Both the position numbers and the translations under genes were made by a program. Under the pieces are notes generated by a model. That model did not search any database and was not told the DNA's origin. It saw only the letters and a list, made by a program, of their open reading frames with translations. Below are positions 14,844 to 22,792 of a DNA stretch of 25,704 nt, one piece after another (positions within the stretch are counted from its first letter, which is position 1; the number at the start of each line of letters is the position of its first letter). This DNA comes from Candidatus Peregrinibacteria bacterium (lineage in GTDB: Bacteria; Patescibacteriota; Gracilibacteria; UBA1369; LOWO2-01-FULL-3), in NCBI GenBank assembly GCA_007133095.1, contig SLNK01000062.1:1-25704 (forward strand), written 5' to 3'.

Positions 14844-15515
14844 ATGGATAAAATGACATTGGATGTTAAATCTCGGGAAAAGGGGGTTGAGGCAAAAAAA
14901 TTGCTCTCTTCCGGTTCTATTCCCATTGAATTTTATGGGAAGGGAGTTAAGAACATGTCCCTTCAGGTTGATTATCAAGCTTTCAGAAAGCTTTTTCGTG
15001 TTTCCGGAAGCAACACTGTTATTTCGTTGAACATAGACGACGGGAAGAGCAAGGTGGATACAATTGTTCATGAAGTTAGCTATCATCCGGTTACCGATGA
15101 AATAGTTCATGTGGATTTTGTTAAGGTCAAAATGGATGAATATATCTATACAAAGATTCCGATTGTACTTTCAGGCATAGCACCTGCCGTGAAAGAACTT
15201 GGGGGTACATTGACGCACAATTTGGATGAGCTTGAAGTTAAGTGTTTGCCCGGTGATTTGATACATAATTTGGAGGTTGATATAACTCCGATTGTTGATT
15301 TTAATGTATTCATTCGTGTTAAGGATCTGAATGTCCCTGATACTTTGGAGGTTTTGGATAATCCGGAAGATATAGTTGTTACCGTTGTGCCGCCTAGAGT
15401 TGAAGCGGAGCCGGAAGTTGCTGAAGAAGGTGAAGAAATTGCGGAGGGAGAGGCTAAGGAAGGCGAAACGGAAGAAGGCAAAGCTGAATCCAAGGAGGGA
15501 GGAGCGGAGAGTTGA
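14844..15515 (+). CDS. rplY: Ribosomal protein bL25, long CTC form
   Basis: 5S rRNA-binding protein of the large subunit. 223 residues, so the long form with the extra C-terminal domain (general stress protein Ctc type). The N-terminal domain (about 1-93) has REKGVEAKKLLSSGSIPIEFYGKG and the VHEVSYHPVTDEIVHVDFVKV block. The C-terminal TL5-like beta domain (about 95-185) has KIPIVLSGIAPAVKELGGTL, LEVKCLPGDLIHNLEVDITPI and the PEDIVVTVVPPR end. The tail of about 35 residues is nearly all Glu, Gly and Ala, a common low-complexity extension. Divergent from ybaB. Confidence 0.94.
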   Translation: MDKMTLDVKSREKGVEAKKLLSSGSIPIEFYGKGVKNMSLQVDYQAFRKLFRVSGSNTVISLNIDDGKSKVDTIVHEVSYHPVTDEIVHVDFVKVKMDEYIYTKIPIVLSGIAPAVKELGGTLTHNLDELEVKCLPGDLIHNLEVDITPIVDFNVFIRVKDLNVPDTLEVLDNPEDIVVTVVPPRVEAEPEVAEEGEEIAEGEAKEGETEEGKAESKEGGAES

Positions 15516-15541
15516 TTTTTCCCCTGCTTATTTGGTAGTAT
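15512..15541 (+). promoter_or_regulatory. Predicted promoter for the small lipoprotein gene
   Basis: TTGATT (15512-15517, overlapping the end of rplY), an 18-nt spacer and TAGTAT (15536-15541) with a TGG extended -10 element. The start site would fall at about 15548, the first base of the GTG start codon. Confidence 0.4.
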
Positions 15542-15547
15542 TCTAGT

Positions 15548-15985
15548 GTGAAAAGATTATTTTTTATATTTGTTGTTTCTCTGTTTGTTTTTTCCGCCTG
15601 TTTTGGAGGGGCTTTGAAGATTGATTTCTTGAGTTTTTATTCTGATGATGCTGTAGAATTGCAAATTGTCCCGGATTATGATGATGGCAGTTTAAGTGTT
15701 GAATACTTTGAAACCGGGGAATTGATTGCTGAGGGAAATGTTGGATTGGAATATTTTGATCGGTTTAATAAATTAGTCAAAATTCTTCACAAGAGTGATT
15801 TTTCCGTGTCTGCGAGTGAGTATTTTGTTGAAGAAGAAATTGTTTTCGGAGCCCATTTTGGATTAATTGAAGGCGGTTCTTTTGTGGTGAGTTCTTTTGA
15901 TGGTTTTCCAGAGAAAAACTTTTCTTTTTTGCAGTCTTTTTATATCGATCTTTTGAATCTTTTGACTCAAGAAGTTCCCGTTTAG
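15548..15985 (+). CDS. Putative small lipoprotein, unknown function
   Basis: 145 residues, GTG start. The N-terminus is a signal peptide: MKR, a hydrophobic stretch (LFFIFVVSLFVF) and SAC at residues 16-18, which would be a lipobox with Phe at -3 (consensus prefers Leu, Val or Ile). Cleavage would leave Cys18 as the lipidated residue. The mature part is acidic and rich in Phe, Val, Asp and Glu, with alternating hydrophobic residues that suggest beta strands; I do not recognise a family. It lies between rplY and hppA, with its own predicted promoter. The signal peptide and the normal gaps on both sides make it a believable gene. Confidence 0.65.
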   Translation: MKRLFFIFVVSLFVFSACFGGALKIDFLSFYSDDAVELQIVPDYDDGSLSVEYFETGELIAEGNVGLEYFDRFNKLVKILHKSDFSVSASEYFVEEEIVFGAHFGLIEGGSFVVSSFDGFPEKNFSFLQSFYIDLLNLLTQEVPV

Positions 15986-16046
15986 CCCTTTATTGAATAA
16001 AAACGGTTGATTTTGTTTGTCTTTGCTTATAGAATCTTCTTCGAAT

Positions 16047-16075
16047 TTACGGATTCAAAATAAATATTTTATAAC
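16047..16075 (+). promoter_or_regulatory. Possible hppA promoter
   Basis: TTACGG (16047-16052), a 17-nt spacer and TATAAC (16070-16075). This places transcription start only a few nt before the ATG at 16086. The -35 box is poor, so this is tentative. Confidence 0.3.
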
Positions 16076-16085
16076 CGTTTATACT

Positions 16086-18119
16086 ATGAATTATCCGTTA
16101 TTGATGGTTCTCGTGAGTGTTGTTTCTCTAATTTCCGCTTTTATCTTCGGGGTAATAATAAGGCAGAGGGATAAGGGAAGTGACAAAATGATAGAAATAT
16201 CAGATTCTATCTACGAGGGAGCCATGGCTTTTTTGAAACGCGAGTATCGTGTTATCACTATATTCGTTATTGTTTTGTCTTTGGTTCTCGGATTTTTGCT
16301 TAATAACCCCGAGACCGCTTTGCAAGAAGGGTGGTTGACTGCAGCCTCTTTTGTATATGGGGCTATCAGTAGTGTTCTTGCAGGATTTTTCGGGATGAAG
16401 ATAGCGACTCAGGCAAATGTAAGGACTGCTCAAGCGGCAAGAGAAAGTTTGGGATCCGCTTTAGTTTTAGCTTTTAGATCAGGAGCCGTTATGGGGCTTT
16501 CCGTTGTGGGACTTGGTTTATTGGGACTTTCTTTGTTGTTTTATATTTATTTTAATTTGATGGGATTGCCGGCGGCAGTTGCTTTGAATGTAATTACCGG
16601 ATTTGGACTTGGTGCTTCTTCCATAGCATTGTTTGCGCGTGTGGGAGGCGGAATTTTTACGAAGGCCGCGGATGTTGGTGCTGATCTTGTAGGAAAAGTT
16701 GAAGCGGGTATTCCGGAAGATGACCCCAGAAATCCCGCTGTGATAGCGGATAATGTAGGAGATAATGTGGGAGATGTTGCCGGAATGGGAGCTGATCTTT
16801 TTGAATCTTATGTAGGGTCTATTGTTGCTTCTATGATTTTGGGTTTTGCAGCTTTCGGCATGAATGGTATTTACCTTCCTATGACCTTGGCCGGAGCTGG
16901 GATAATAGCTTCTATTTTGGGATCATTTTTGGTTAGGGTTGGGAAAAGCGGTAATATACAAAGCGCTTTGAAGAACGGTGTTTGGGGTGCTTCCGCTTTG
17001 GTTGTTATCGCCGCTTATTTTTTGACCAGGCATTTTATAGGCGCGGAAGAATTTATGGGAGTGTTTATCGCTATGATTGCGGGGTTGTTGGTCGGAATTT
17101 TTATAGGGCTGATTACCGAATACTACACTTCCGACAGTTATAAACCTGTTAGAGATTTGGCCGATGTATCTCAAACCGGAGCCGCGACTAACATAATTCA
17201 AGGGATGGCTTTGGGGTATAAGTCTACGGCTATTCCGGTTCTTTTGATTTGTTTGGCTATATTCTTTGCTTATATGTTTGCCGGACTTTATGGAATTGCG
17301 ATTGCCGCTGTGGGAATGCTTTCCACTCTTGGGATCTCTCTTGCCGTCGATGCTTATGGGCCCGTTGCCGATAACGCAGGTGGAATTGCGGAAATGGCCG
17401 GTTTGGGCGCTGAGGTTAGAAAAAAGACGGATGCTCTTGATTCAGCCGGAAATACAACCGCGGCTATTGGGAAGGGTTTTGCCATCGGGTCCGCCGCTTT
17501 AACGGCTTTGGCGTTGTTTGCAGCTTATACTGAAGCTGCCGGACTTTCTGTTATCGACATTATGCAGCCTACGGTTATTATTGGTTTGTTCTTGGGGGCT
17601 ATGCTTCCTTTCCTTTTCTCCGCAATGACGATGTCAGCTGTTGGTCGTGCCGCGTTTGAGATGATTGAAGAAGTCAGAAGACAATTTAGAGAAATTGAAG
17701 GTCTTATGGAAGGAAAAGCGAAGGGAGATACCGCTACATGTGTTGATATCTCTACACGAGCTGCAATCCGTGAGATGATCGTTCCCGGTTTGATGGCTGT
17801 AATTGTTCCTATCCTTGTAGGCTATGTTTTGGGAACCGCCGCGCTTGGAGGACTTGTCGCGGGAGCTTTGGTTTCAGGTATTATGCTTGCCATTTCAATG
17901 GCTAATTCAGGAGGAGCTTGGGATAACGCGAAGAAATATGTTGAGGCCGGTAATTTTGGTGGAAAGGGATCAGAAACTCACAAAGCTGCGGTTGTTGGCG
18001 ATACAGTAGGTGATCCTTTCAAAGATACTTCCGGACCCAGTATCAATATCCTTATCAAGTTGATGAGTGTTGTTTCACTTATTTTTGCGGGAATATTCAG
18101 CGCGACCGGATTGTTTTAA
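16086..18119 (+). CDS. hppA: Membrane-bound ion-pumping pyrophosphatase
   Basis: Uses the energy of pyrophosphate hydrolysis to pump H+ or Na+ across the membrane. I start it at the ATG at 16086 (MNYPLLMVLVSVV), giving 677 residues; the frame is open 23 codons further to a TTG, but that stretch is polar and lies over the likely promoter. There are about 16 membrane helices. Active-site blocks: the DVGADLVGKVEAGIPEDDPRNP stretch followed by IADNVGDNVGDVAGMGADLFESY, the DAYGPVADNAGGIAEMAGL block, GGAWDNAKKYVE, and VVGDTVGDPFKDTSGPSINILIKL near the C-terminus. The K+-dependence site reads GNTTAA (Ala, not Lys), which in this family indicates a K+-stimulated enzyme. Sequence alone, by eye, does not decide between H+ and Na+ pumping. 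It is followed by its own terminator. Confidence 0.96.
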   Translation: MNYPLLMVLVSVVSLISAFIFGVIIRQRDKGSDKMIEISDSIYEGAMAFLKREYRVITIFVIVLSLVLGFLLNNPETALQEGWLTAASFVYGAISSVLAGFFGMKIATQANVRTAQAARESLGSALVLAFRSGAVMGLSVVGLGLLGLSLLFYIYFNLMGLPAAVALNVITGFGLGASSIALFARVGGGIFTKAADVGADLVGKVEAGIPEDDPRNPAVIADNVGDNVGDVAGMGADLFESYVGSIVASMILGFAAFGMNGIYLPMTLAGAGIIASILGSFLVRVGKSGNIQSALKNGVWGASALVVIAAYFLTRHFIGAEEFMGVFIAMIAGLLVGIFIGLITEYYTSDSYKPVRDLADVSQTGAATNIIQGMALGYKSTAIPVLLICLAIFFAYMFAGLYGIAIAAVGMLSTLGISLAVDAYGPVADNAGGIAEMAGLGAEVRKKTDALDSAGNTTAAIGKGFAIGSAALTALALFAAYTEAAGLSVIDIMQPTVIIGLFLGAMLPFLFSAMTMSAVGRAAFEMIEEVRRQFREIEGLMEGKAKGDTATCVDISTRAAIREMIVPGLMAVIVPILVGYVLGTAALGGLVAGALVSGIMLAISMANSGGAWDNAKKYVEAGNFGGKGSETHKAAVVGDTVGDPFKDTSGPSINILIKLMSVVSLIFAGIFSATGLF

Positions 18120-18140
18120 TTAGAATTCTAATTTTAGTGT

Positions 18141-18175
18141 ACAAAAGGCGTTTCGCGGTGGCGGGCGCCTTTTGT
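18141..18175 (+). terminator. Probable terminator of hppA
   Basis: ACAAAAGGCG (18141-18150) pairs perfectly with CGCCTTTTGT (18166-18175), with a GC-rich 15-nt loop that may pair further, and a T-containing tail. The A-rich left arm and T-rich right arm suit termination. Confidence 0.65.
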
Positions 18176-18178
18176 TTA

Positions 18179-18187
18179 TGGTATAAT
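18179..18187 (+). promoter_or_regulatory. Extended -10 promoter for the gene at 18215
   Basis: TGGTATAAT: a consensus -10 with a TGn extension just after the hppA terminator. No good -35 is seen; extended -10 promoters often do without one. Start near 18194, leader about 21 nt. Confidence 0.45.
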
Positions 18188-18214
18188 TGCTAGATAATTT
18201 GTACATATATTTTT

Positions 18215-19330
18215 ATGCCTGAAGGAAAAGGTAAAAAATCAGGAGCTAAGAAGAAAATGGAGGAACCTCTTGATTCTCCACCGGAGCCGCGAGATGAAGA
18301 AATGCCGGGACCGCCGGATATGGAGCAGCCGCCGGAACCGACGGACATGGAGCCTCCGGAAGAGGGGGATTTGGACTTTGGGGATGACGAGTCGGATTTT
18401 GGTGCTGAACCGATTGAGGCCGAGGTTTTGGGGGAGCAAAGTGATGAACATTTGGGAGGACATGTTGAGCCGCCGGTCCACAAATCGAATTTTAAAACCG
18501 AGGTTATTGATATGCTTGAGCAGTTGGGTATAGATGCCCAAACTCTTAAAAAATTTATTGCCGGTGGCGTGGTTCTTTTAATTGTCTTGGTATTTTTAAT
18601 ATGGGGTGTGGGGCGGTTTTTTTCAGATCGGCCGGAAAAAGAATTGCCGGTGGAAGGGCCGGTTGATCCGGCGATACATTCCGTTATTTCTTCCTATATT
18701 TTTGGGCTTGAATACACAATTGACAGGGATATGGATTTTACCGATATCCGACCGATAGGAGCCTTTGCCGAATTATCTTCTTTTGAAGCGGCTTTGATAG
18801 TGGGAGATGTTGGAGCGGAAAGGGCCGATAAAATAGTGGGATACATTGAATTGTTGAGAAAAATGCAAAACATATATGTTACCGATGTGTACGCACTGAT
18901 GGATGTATCTTTGGACAGACGAAATGCTCTGAATAGACATATTGCCGAGTTGGACGGGCTAATAGAGGCGGGCGTTTCCGCGGTTGAGGAAATAGACAGA
19001 CGTATGGGAGAACTGAATGTTGAATTTTCAGAAGTCGCCGGACAAAGGGATTTGTATGAAAAGGCTTTCTTTGGTGATTTACAGGCATTATATGGGACAA
19101 GGGTGCAGCAAAATTTGGAAATGTTTGTGGAATTGGCCCAAAAAGCCGATAGATTGAGAGCCGAGTACAATGCTCATGCCACTATCAGAAAAATGATTGT
19201 AAATTCCGTGAACGCTTTGTATCCGAGACATAGAGCAATCGAGGTGAATTCGGAAGCTTTGATAAAGGGGATCAGAGTTTATGAGGTTCCGGGTGCTGAT
19301 ATAGATGCGATTATAAGGTTGGACAGCTAG
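18215..19330 (+). CDS. Membrane-anchored protein with acidic Pro-rich N-terminus and helical C-terminal domain
   Basis: Unrecognised protein of 371 residues. Residues 1-15 are basic (GKGKKSGAKKK), 16-90 are strongly acidic and Pro-rich (repeats like PPEPRDEE, PPDMEQPPEPTDMEPPEE), and 114-136 form a single membrane helix (FIAGGVVLLIVLVFLIWGVGRFF). The C-terminal part (about 150-371) is extracytoplasmic if the acidic part is inside. It looks mainly helical with coiled-coil character (RRNALNRHIAELDGLIEAGVSAVEEIDRRMGEL) and ends IDAIIRLDS. No enzyme motif is visible. It lies alone between hppA and the RelA/SpoT homologue, with its own promoter. A role at the cell envelope is inferred from topology only. 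Confidence 0.75.
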   Translation: MPEGKGKKSGAKKKMEEPLDSPPEPRDEEMPGPPDMEQPPEPTDMEPPEEGDLDFGDDESDFGAEPIEAEVLGEQSDEHLGGHVEPPVHKSNFKTEVIDMLEQLGIDAQTLKKFIAGGVVLLIVLVFLIWGVGRFFSDRPEKELPVEGPVDPAIHSVISSYIFGLEYTIDRDMDFTDIRPIGAFAELSSFEAALIVGDVGAERADKIVGYIELLRKMQNIYVTDVYALMDVSLDRRNALNRHIAELDGLIEAGVSAVEEIDRRMGELNVEFSEVAGQRDLYEKAFFGDLQALYGTRVQQNLEMFVELAQKADRLRAEYNAHATIRKMIVNSVNALYPRHRAIEVNSEALIKGIRVYEVPGADIDAIIRLDS

Positions 19331-19384
19331 GGGGGGCGGCATAAAGTAAATTTGAAAAGCCTGGCTTATTTCGTGAATCGCGGA

Positions 19385-19390
19385 TATAAT
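19385..19390 (+). promoter_or_regulatory. -10 element of the RelA/SpoT homologue gene
   Basis: Perfect TATAAT at 19385-19390; the -35 at the right distance (TGGCTT, 19362-19367) is poor. Start near 19397, leader about 21 nt with no Shine-Dalgarno site. Confidence 0.4.
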
Positions 19391-19417
19391 TTTAACTTGC
19401 TTGATTAATTTAAAAAG

Positions 19418-20863
19418 ATGAACGGAGGGACTTTGAAAAAAGTGGAGGAGTATATCAAGGAATTTGGCGGTGACGAGGTGGCTGATTTCTTGTCTTTTTT
19501 GCAAGAAAAAGCTTCTGAAACGGGCGGAGACTTTTCGGATTCTTTAAACATGATGAAACTTCTTTTGCCTTTTAAACTTTGTAAGGACACTGTTTTTGCG
19601 GTTTTCTTGAGTGATTTGTATGTAGACGGTGTTATTTCCGATACTGATGTTCTAAACAGATTTGGCGAAGGCGTTCACAGTATTTTGTTTTCTTTGAAAA
19701 AATTGGACTCATTGGATTTTGTAGAACATGATAAAAGTGCCAGAGCCGAGGTTTTAAGAAGAATGTTTTTAACTATGGCGAAGGACTTGAGAGCGGTGAT
19801 TATATGGTTGTCTTGGAAAGCTGTTAAGATGAGAAGATTGAGTGGGGAAGTGGACTCTCATAAACGATTGACCGTTGCACGCCAAGCAATGAATATTTAT
19901 GCTCCCATTGCCGCAAGGCTGGGGATTTACAGTATAAGAACATTACTTGAAGACTTAGCTTTCAAACATATGGATCCCGCCGCCTACGATGATATCGAAA
20001 TACAGATAAAGGAATTGGGTGGTGCTCATAAGAAAAATATTGAAAGACTAACTTCGGATTTAAAGAATTTTTTATTGATGAGAGGAATAGAGGCAAGAGT
20101 TGAAGGAAGAATCAAAAGTGTTTATGGCCTCTATCGAAAATTGAAAAAGAAAAATTTGAATACTGTCAGTGACATATATGACTTTTTTGCTATCAGAATA
20201 ATTTTGCCGGTTGAAGCGAATGGTTCCGTTGATCATTTGTATTCCGTTTTGGGCCTGATTCATAGTGAATGGAAGCCTTTCTCTCATAAATTCAAGGATT
20301 ATATTTCCGTTCCGAAACCGAATGGGTATAAAAGTTTGCATACCGTTGTTTCCGGATTGGGAGAAGGGTATTTTGATAAACCCGTCGAAATCCAGATCCG
20401 TGATGAAGATATGCATAGGGAGTCCGAGTGTGGTATGGCGTCTCATTGGGTTTATAAAACCGCGTCATTATCCGCTTCTTCTTCAAATGTTGACTCTCAA
20501 TCGGAGTGGATAAAAGGACTTGAAAAGATTCATGAATTTTTCAGAACCGGATTTGGGGATATAAAGGATGTTGATATCGATATTTTTAAGGACATGATAT
20601 TTGTGCTGACTCCCAAGGGAGAAGTGAAGGATTTGCCTCAAGGATCGGTTCCCATAGATTTTGCTTATAATATTCATACCGATTTGGGAAACAGATGTGC
20701 GATGGTCAAAGTGAACGGGATGGTTGTTCCTTTGGATTATGAACTGAAAAATGGAGATGTTGTTGAAATTATTACAAAGAGAACCGCCGAGCCTAAGTTG
20801 AAATGGTTATCTATTGTGAAAACACCAATCGCGCGGAGCAGGATCAAAAGCTGGTTTTCATAA
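19418..20863 (+). CDS. RelA/SpoT-family (p)ppGpp synthetase, hydrolase domain degenerate, truncated after TGS
   Basis: Makes the alarmone (p)ppGpp from ATP and GTP or GDP. 481 residues. The N-terminal half aligns with the HD hydrolase region but lacks its metal ligands: where SpoT has LLHDVVED this protein has FLSDLYVDG (63-71), and LADRLHNMRTL is replaced by LSWKAVKMRRL (131-141). The rest of that domain is kept (AKDLRAVII, IYAPIAARLGI, LEDLAF). The synthetase domain looks active: EGRIKSVYGLYRKLKKKN (229-246), Asp255 in YDFFAIRI, KFKDYISVPKPNGYKSLHT (291-309), Glu324 in VEIQIR, and MHRESECGMASHW (332-344). A TGS domain follows (about 394-455), and the protein stops after IARSRIKSWFS. The helical, zinc-finger and ACT regions of long RSH proteins are absent. 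The last 20 nt overlap the convergent recO gene. Confidence 0.9.
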   Translation: MNGGTLKKVEEYIKEFGGDEVADFLSFLQEKASETGGDFSDSLNMMKLLLPFKLCKDTVFAVFLSDLYVDGVISDTDVLNRFGEGVHSILFSLKKLDSLDFVEHDKSARAEVLRRMFLTMAKDLRAVIIWLSWKAVKMRRLSGEVDSHKRLTVARQAMNIYAPIAARLGIYSIRTLLEDLAFKHMDPAAYDDIEIQIKELGGAHKKNIERLTSDLKNFLLMRGIEARVEGRIKSVYGLYRKLKKKNLNTVSDIYDFFAIRIILPVEANGSVDHLYSVLGLIHSEWKPFSHKFKDYISVPKPNGYKSLHTVVSGLGEGYFDKPVEIQIRDEDMHRESECGMASHWVYKTASLSASSSNVDSQSEWIKGLEKIHEFFRTGFGDIKDVDIDIFKDMIFVLTPKGEVKDLPQGSVPIDFAYNIHTDLGNRCAMVKVNGMVVPLDYELKNGDVVEIITKRTAEPKLKWLSIVKTPIARSRIKSWFS

Positions 20864-21449
20864 TTTTATCTATTATTTCGTCTATTTCTTTGTTTTCTGA
20901 CCGGCTTATTTTTATTTGTCCCGTTTTTTCCAGGCTGTTGTTCTGGATAAAGTAAAAAAGTTTGCGGTATTTTATAGATATGTTTGTTTCGGTCTCTTTG
21001 AAGTTTGGGATAAGGCCTGTTTTGTCCAGCAGTTTTATTGAATAGTATATTGGTCCGATTTGTGGATTTTCTGTGTTTTCTATGTAATTCATTGTTTCAA
21101 GAAAAAGCTCATTTAAACCTTCTATTTTCTGATTTTCATATATCAATTTGTCGGTTATTTCTGCGATTTGTAGAGCGCAACTTGTTTTTTCCAGGCTCTC
21201 TCTTATTTTTTTGAATGTATTTACGCTTTCGGTTTCTGTCAGGATTATATTTCTGGGGCCGAAATAAAGTTGGGTTTTGCATATATTCAGGCTTTCGATG
21301 TGCCCGGTAAACTTGCTTGTTATTCTTCTTGCTCCTTTTGCTATCGTTTTTATTTTTCCCAACTCTTCGTTATACAAAAAAACCAGCTTGTCCAGTTCCC
21401 CGAAGTTTTTATGGCCCAATATGATTGAAGTTGTTGAATGGTTTTTCAT
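20844..21449 (-). CDS. recO: DNA repair protein RecO
   Basis: Works with RecF and RecR to load RecA on SSB-coated DNA in gap repair. 201 residues, shorter than the usual 230-250. The N-terminal OB fold is clear: STTSIILGHKNFGELDKLVFLYNEELGKIKTIAKGARRITSKFTGHIESLN. The middle is helical (LEKTSCALQIAEITDKLIYENQ, LNELFLETMNYIE). The zinc-binding Cys cluster that many RecO proteins have after LLDKTGLIP is missing (NFKETETNISIKYRKLF), as in some other lineages. It starts 1 nt after the ftsX stop, and its own stop overlaps the end of the convergent RelA/SpoT gene by 20 nt. Confidence 0.88.
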   Translation of the reverse strand: MKNHSTTSIILGHKNFGELDKLVFLYNEELGKIKTIAKGARRITSKFTGHIESLNICKTQLYFGPRNIILTETESVNTFKKIRESLEKTSCALQIAEITDKLIYENQKIEGLNELFLETMNYIENTENPQIGPIYYSIKLLDKTGLIPNFKETETNISIKYRKLFYFIQNNSLEKTGQIKISRSENKEIDEIIDKIMKTSF

Positions 21450-21450
21450 C

Positions 21451-22368
21451 TCAGTCTACATGTATGTCTTTTCTCATGTATTCGTGTGTCGCTATCAATG
21501 TGCTCAAAACACTGAGTATTATAGTCGCCGCCATTTGGGTTATGAACAGTATCTTGAAGTTTATGTTCACTTCCATGCCGATGTTGTTTATTAGGAGTAT
21601 CATCATTGTGAATCCCAGAACTACGGCAAGGATTGCGTAAATTACGCTTTCTATAATGTAGGGGGATTTGATGAACATGTTCGACGCTCCCACCAGCTTC
21701 ATAATTCCTATTTCTTTTCTTCTTGCGAAGATTGTTATTTGTATCGCATTGAGGATTATTAGTGCGCCTCCCACCAAAAAGGCCATTATCAGCCAGAAAA
21801 TCAGATGCCTTGTGAATGCCGTCAGATTGACTAGGTTTTCTGAGACGCTGGAGATTATGTCGCCACTTTCGGGGTCTCCGCTTTTAACAATGTTCGAGAG
21901 ATAAATCTGATATTTTTCTTGTGTAAGAAAGTCCGCTATTGCTTGGTGATGTTGAGGGGCTGTTGTTGTTATGCTTATGCTTGCGGGAAGGGGATTCCCC
22001 AATTCATATTTTTCAAAAGCTAACACAAGTTGCGGGTGAGTTGTTTTGAGTCTTTGTAACGCGGCGTCTTTTGATATGTATCGAGAGGTTTCCACTTCTT
22101 CAAGTTTTTCCAATTCGCTTATCAGAAATTGTGCTTGTTCGTATGTTGTGCTTTCTTGCAGATAGACATTGATATCGACTTTTCTGCTTAAATCTTTGAG
22201 CGCGTCTTGAGCTATGAAATTGACGCTGAGAATTATATTGAAAATGAAAATTATTGTTCCTATCACAAATATCGTGGCGAGCGAAAGTATTTTATTTCGC
22301 CAGATGTTGATTAGAGCAAGGTTAAAGCTCTTGCCCAACAGGTGTGATAGTGAAGGTTCTTTTTTCAT
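21451..22368 (-). CDS. ftsX: Cell division ABC-transporter-like permease FtsX
   Basis: Membrane partner of the ATPase FtsE; activates peptidoglycan hydrolases at the septum. 305 residues: membrane helix 1 at about 27-50 (preceded by FNLALINIWRNK), an extracellular domain at about 60-170 (VDINVYLQESTTYEQAQFLISELEKLEEVETSRYISKDAALQRL, then GNPLPASISITT), and three more helices from about 190 on, with the family block RRKEIGIMKLVGASNMFIKSPYIIES before the third. It ends in a short cytoplasmic tail (HEYMRKDIHVD). ftsE is not adjacent, although the two are usually a pair, so it must be elsewhere in the genome. The start overlaps the end of the upstream nucleotidyltransferase gene by 47 nt; a TTG at residue 11 would shorten but not remove this overlap. 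Confidence 0.92.
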   Translation of the reverse strand: MKKEPSLSHLLGKSFNLALINIWRNKILSLATIFVIGTIIFIFNIILSVNFIAQDALKDLSRKVDINVYLQESTTYEQAQFLISELEKLEEVETSRYISKDAALQRLKTTHPQLVLAFEKYELGNPLPASISITTTAPQHHQAIADFLTQEKYQIYLSNIVKSGDPESGDIISSVSENLVNLTAFTRHLIFWLIMAFLVGGALIILNAIQITIFARRKEIGIMKLVGASNMFIKSPYIIESVIYAILAVVLGFTMMILLINNIGMEVNINFKILFITQMAATIILSVLSTLIATHEYMRKDIHVD

Positions 22369-22792
22369 TATCCCGATTATATTTGATAATTGAAGATTTG
22401 TACATATCCGGTCGATAAGGTTTTAGTCGTTCCACTTTAGTGTTGAATTTGAGATCCATTAAAAGTTTTTCCAATCTGTATGTGAAGGCGAATTGGTCAT
22501 ACCCCAGAGCGATTACGTCCGGCCGGAACTCTTTTATTACTTTTGATTTATCCTTTTTGTTCCCCAAAACAACCGTTTCAGACCACTGGGTGGCTTTTAG
22601 ATTTTTCATTCTTTCTTTTTCGTTGTGGTCCGGCAATTCTCCTTTTATTTTTTTTACCGTTTCATCCCTGGCTATTATGGCTATTATTTCGTCTCCCAGT
22701 TCTCTTGCCTGCTTGAAAAGATTTTCGTGTCCGGCGTGGAGATAATCGAAGGTGCCGAACACCATTACTGTTTTTCGTGACTTATTTGTCAT
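22322..22792 (-). CDS. RibL-like nucleotidyltransferase (cytidylyltransferase fold)
   Basis: Probably transfers an adenylyl or cytidylyl group, as in FAD synthesis from FMN (archaeal RibL type) or CDP-glycerol synthesis. 156 residues. The HxGH active site is at 19-22 (FGTFDYLHAGHENL); next come ELGDEIIAIIARDETVKKIKG, HNEKERMKNLKA, FRPDVIALGYDQ, and the C-terminal MYKSSIIK, which corresponds to the [ST]xx[ST]xII motif. The ARDETVKKIKG and LGYDQ blocks resemble archaeal RibL more than TagD, so FAD synthase is my preferred guess. About 17 residues follow the expected family end and overlap ftsX. It overlaps the upstream membrane-protein gene by 4 nt (ATGA). Confidence 0.8.
   Translation of the reverse strand: MTNKSRKTVMVFGTFDYLHAGHENLFKQARELGDEIIAIIARDETVKKIKGELPDHNEKERMKNLKATQWSETVVLGNKKDKSKVIKEFRPDVIALGYDQFAFTYRLEKLLMDLKFNTKVERLKPYRPDMYKSSIIKYNRDNEKRTFTITPVGQEL

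Noticed and set aside
16017..16085. N-terminal extension of hppA from a TTG codon
   Set aside because: The 23 extra residues are polar and unlike the family N-terminus, and they cover a likely promoter; the ATG at 16086 leads straight into the first membrane helix.
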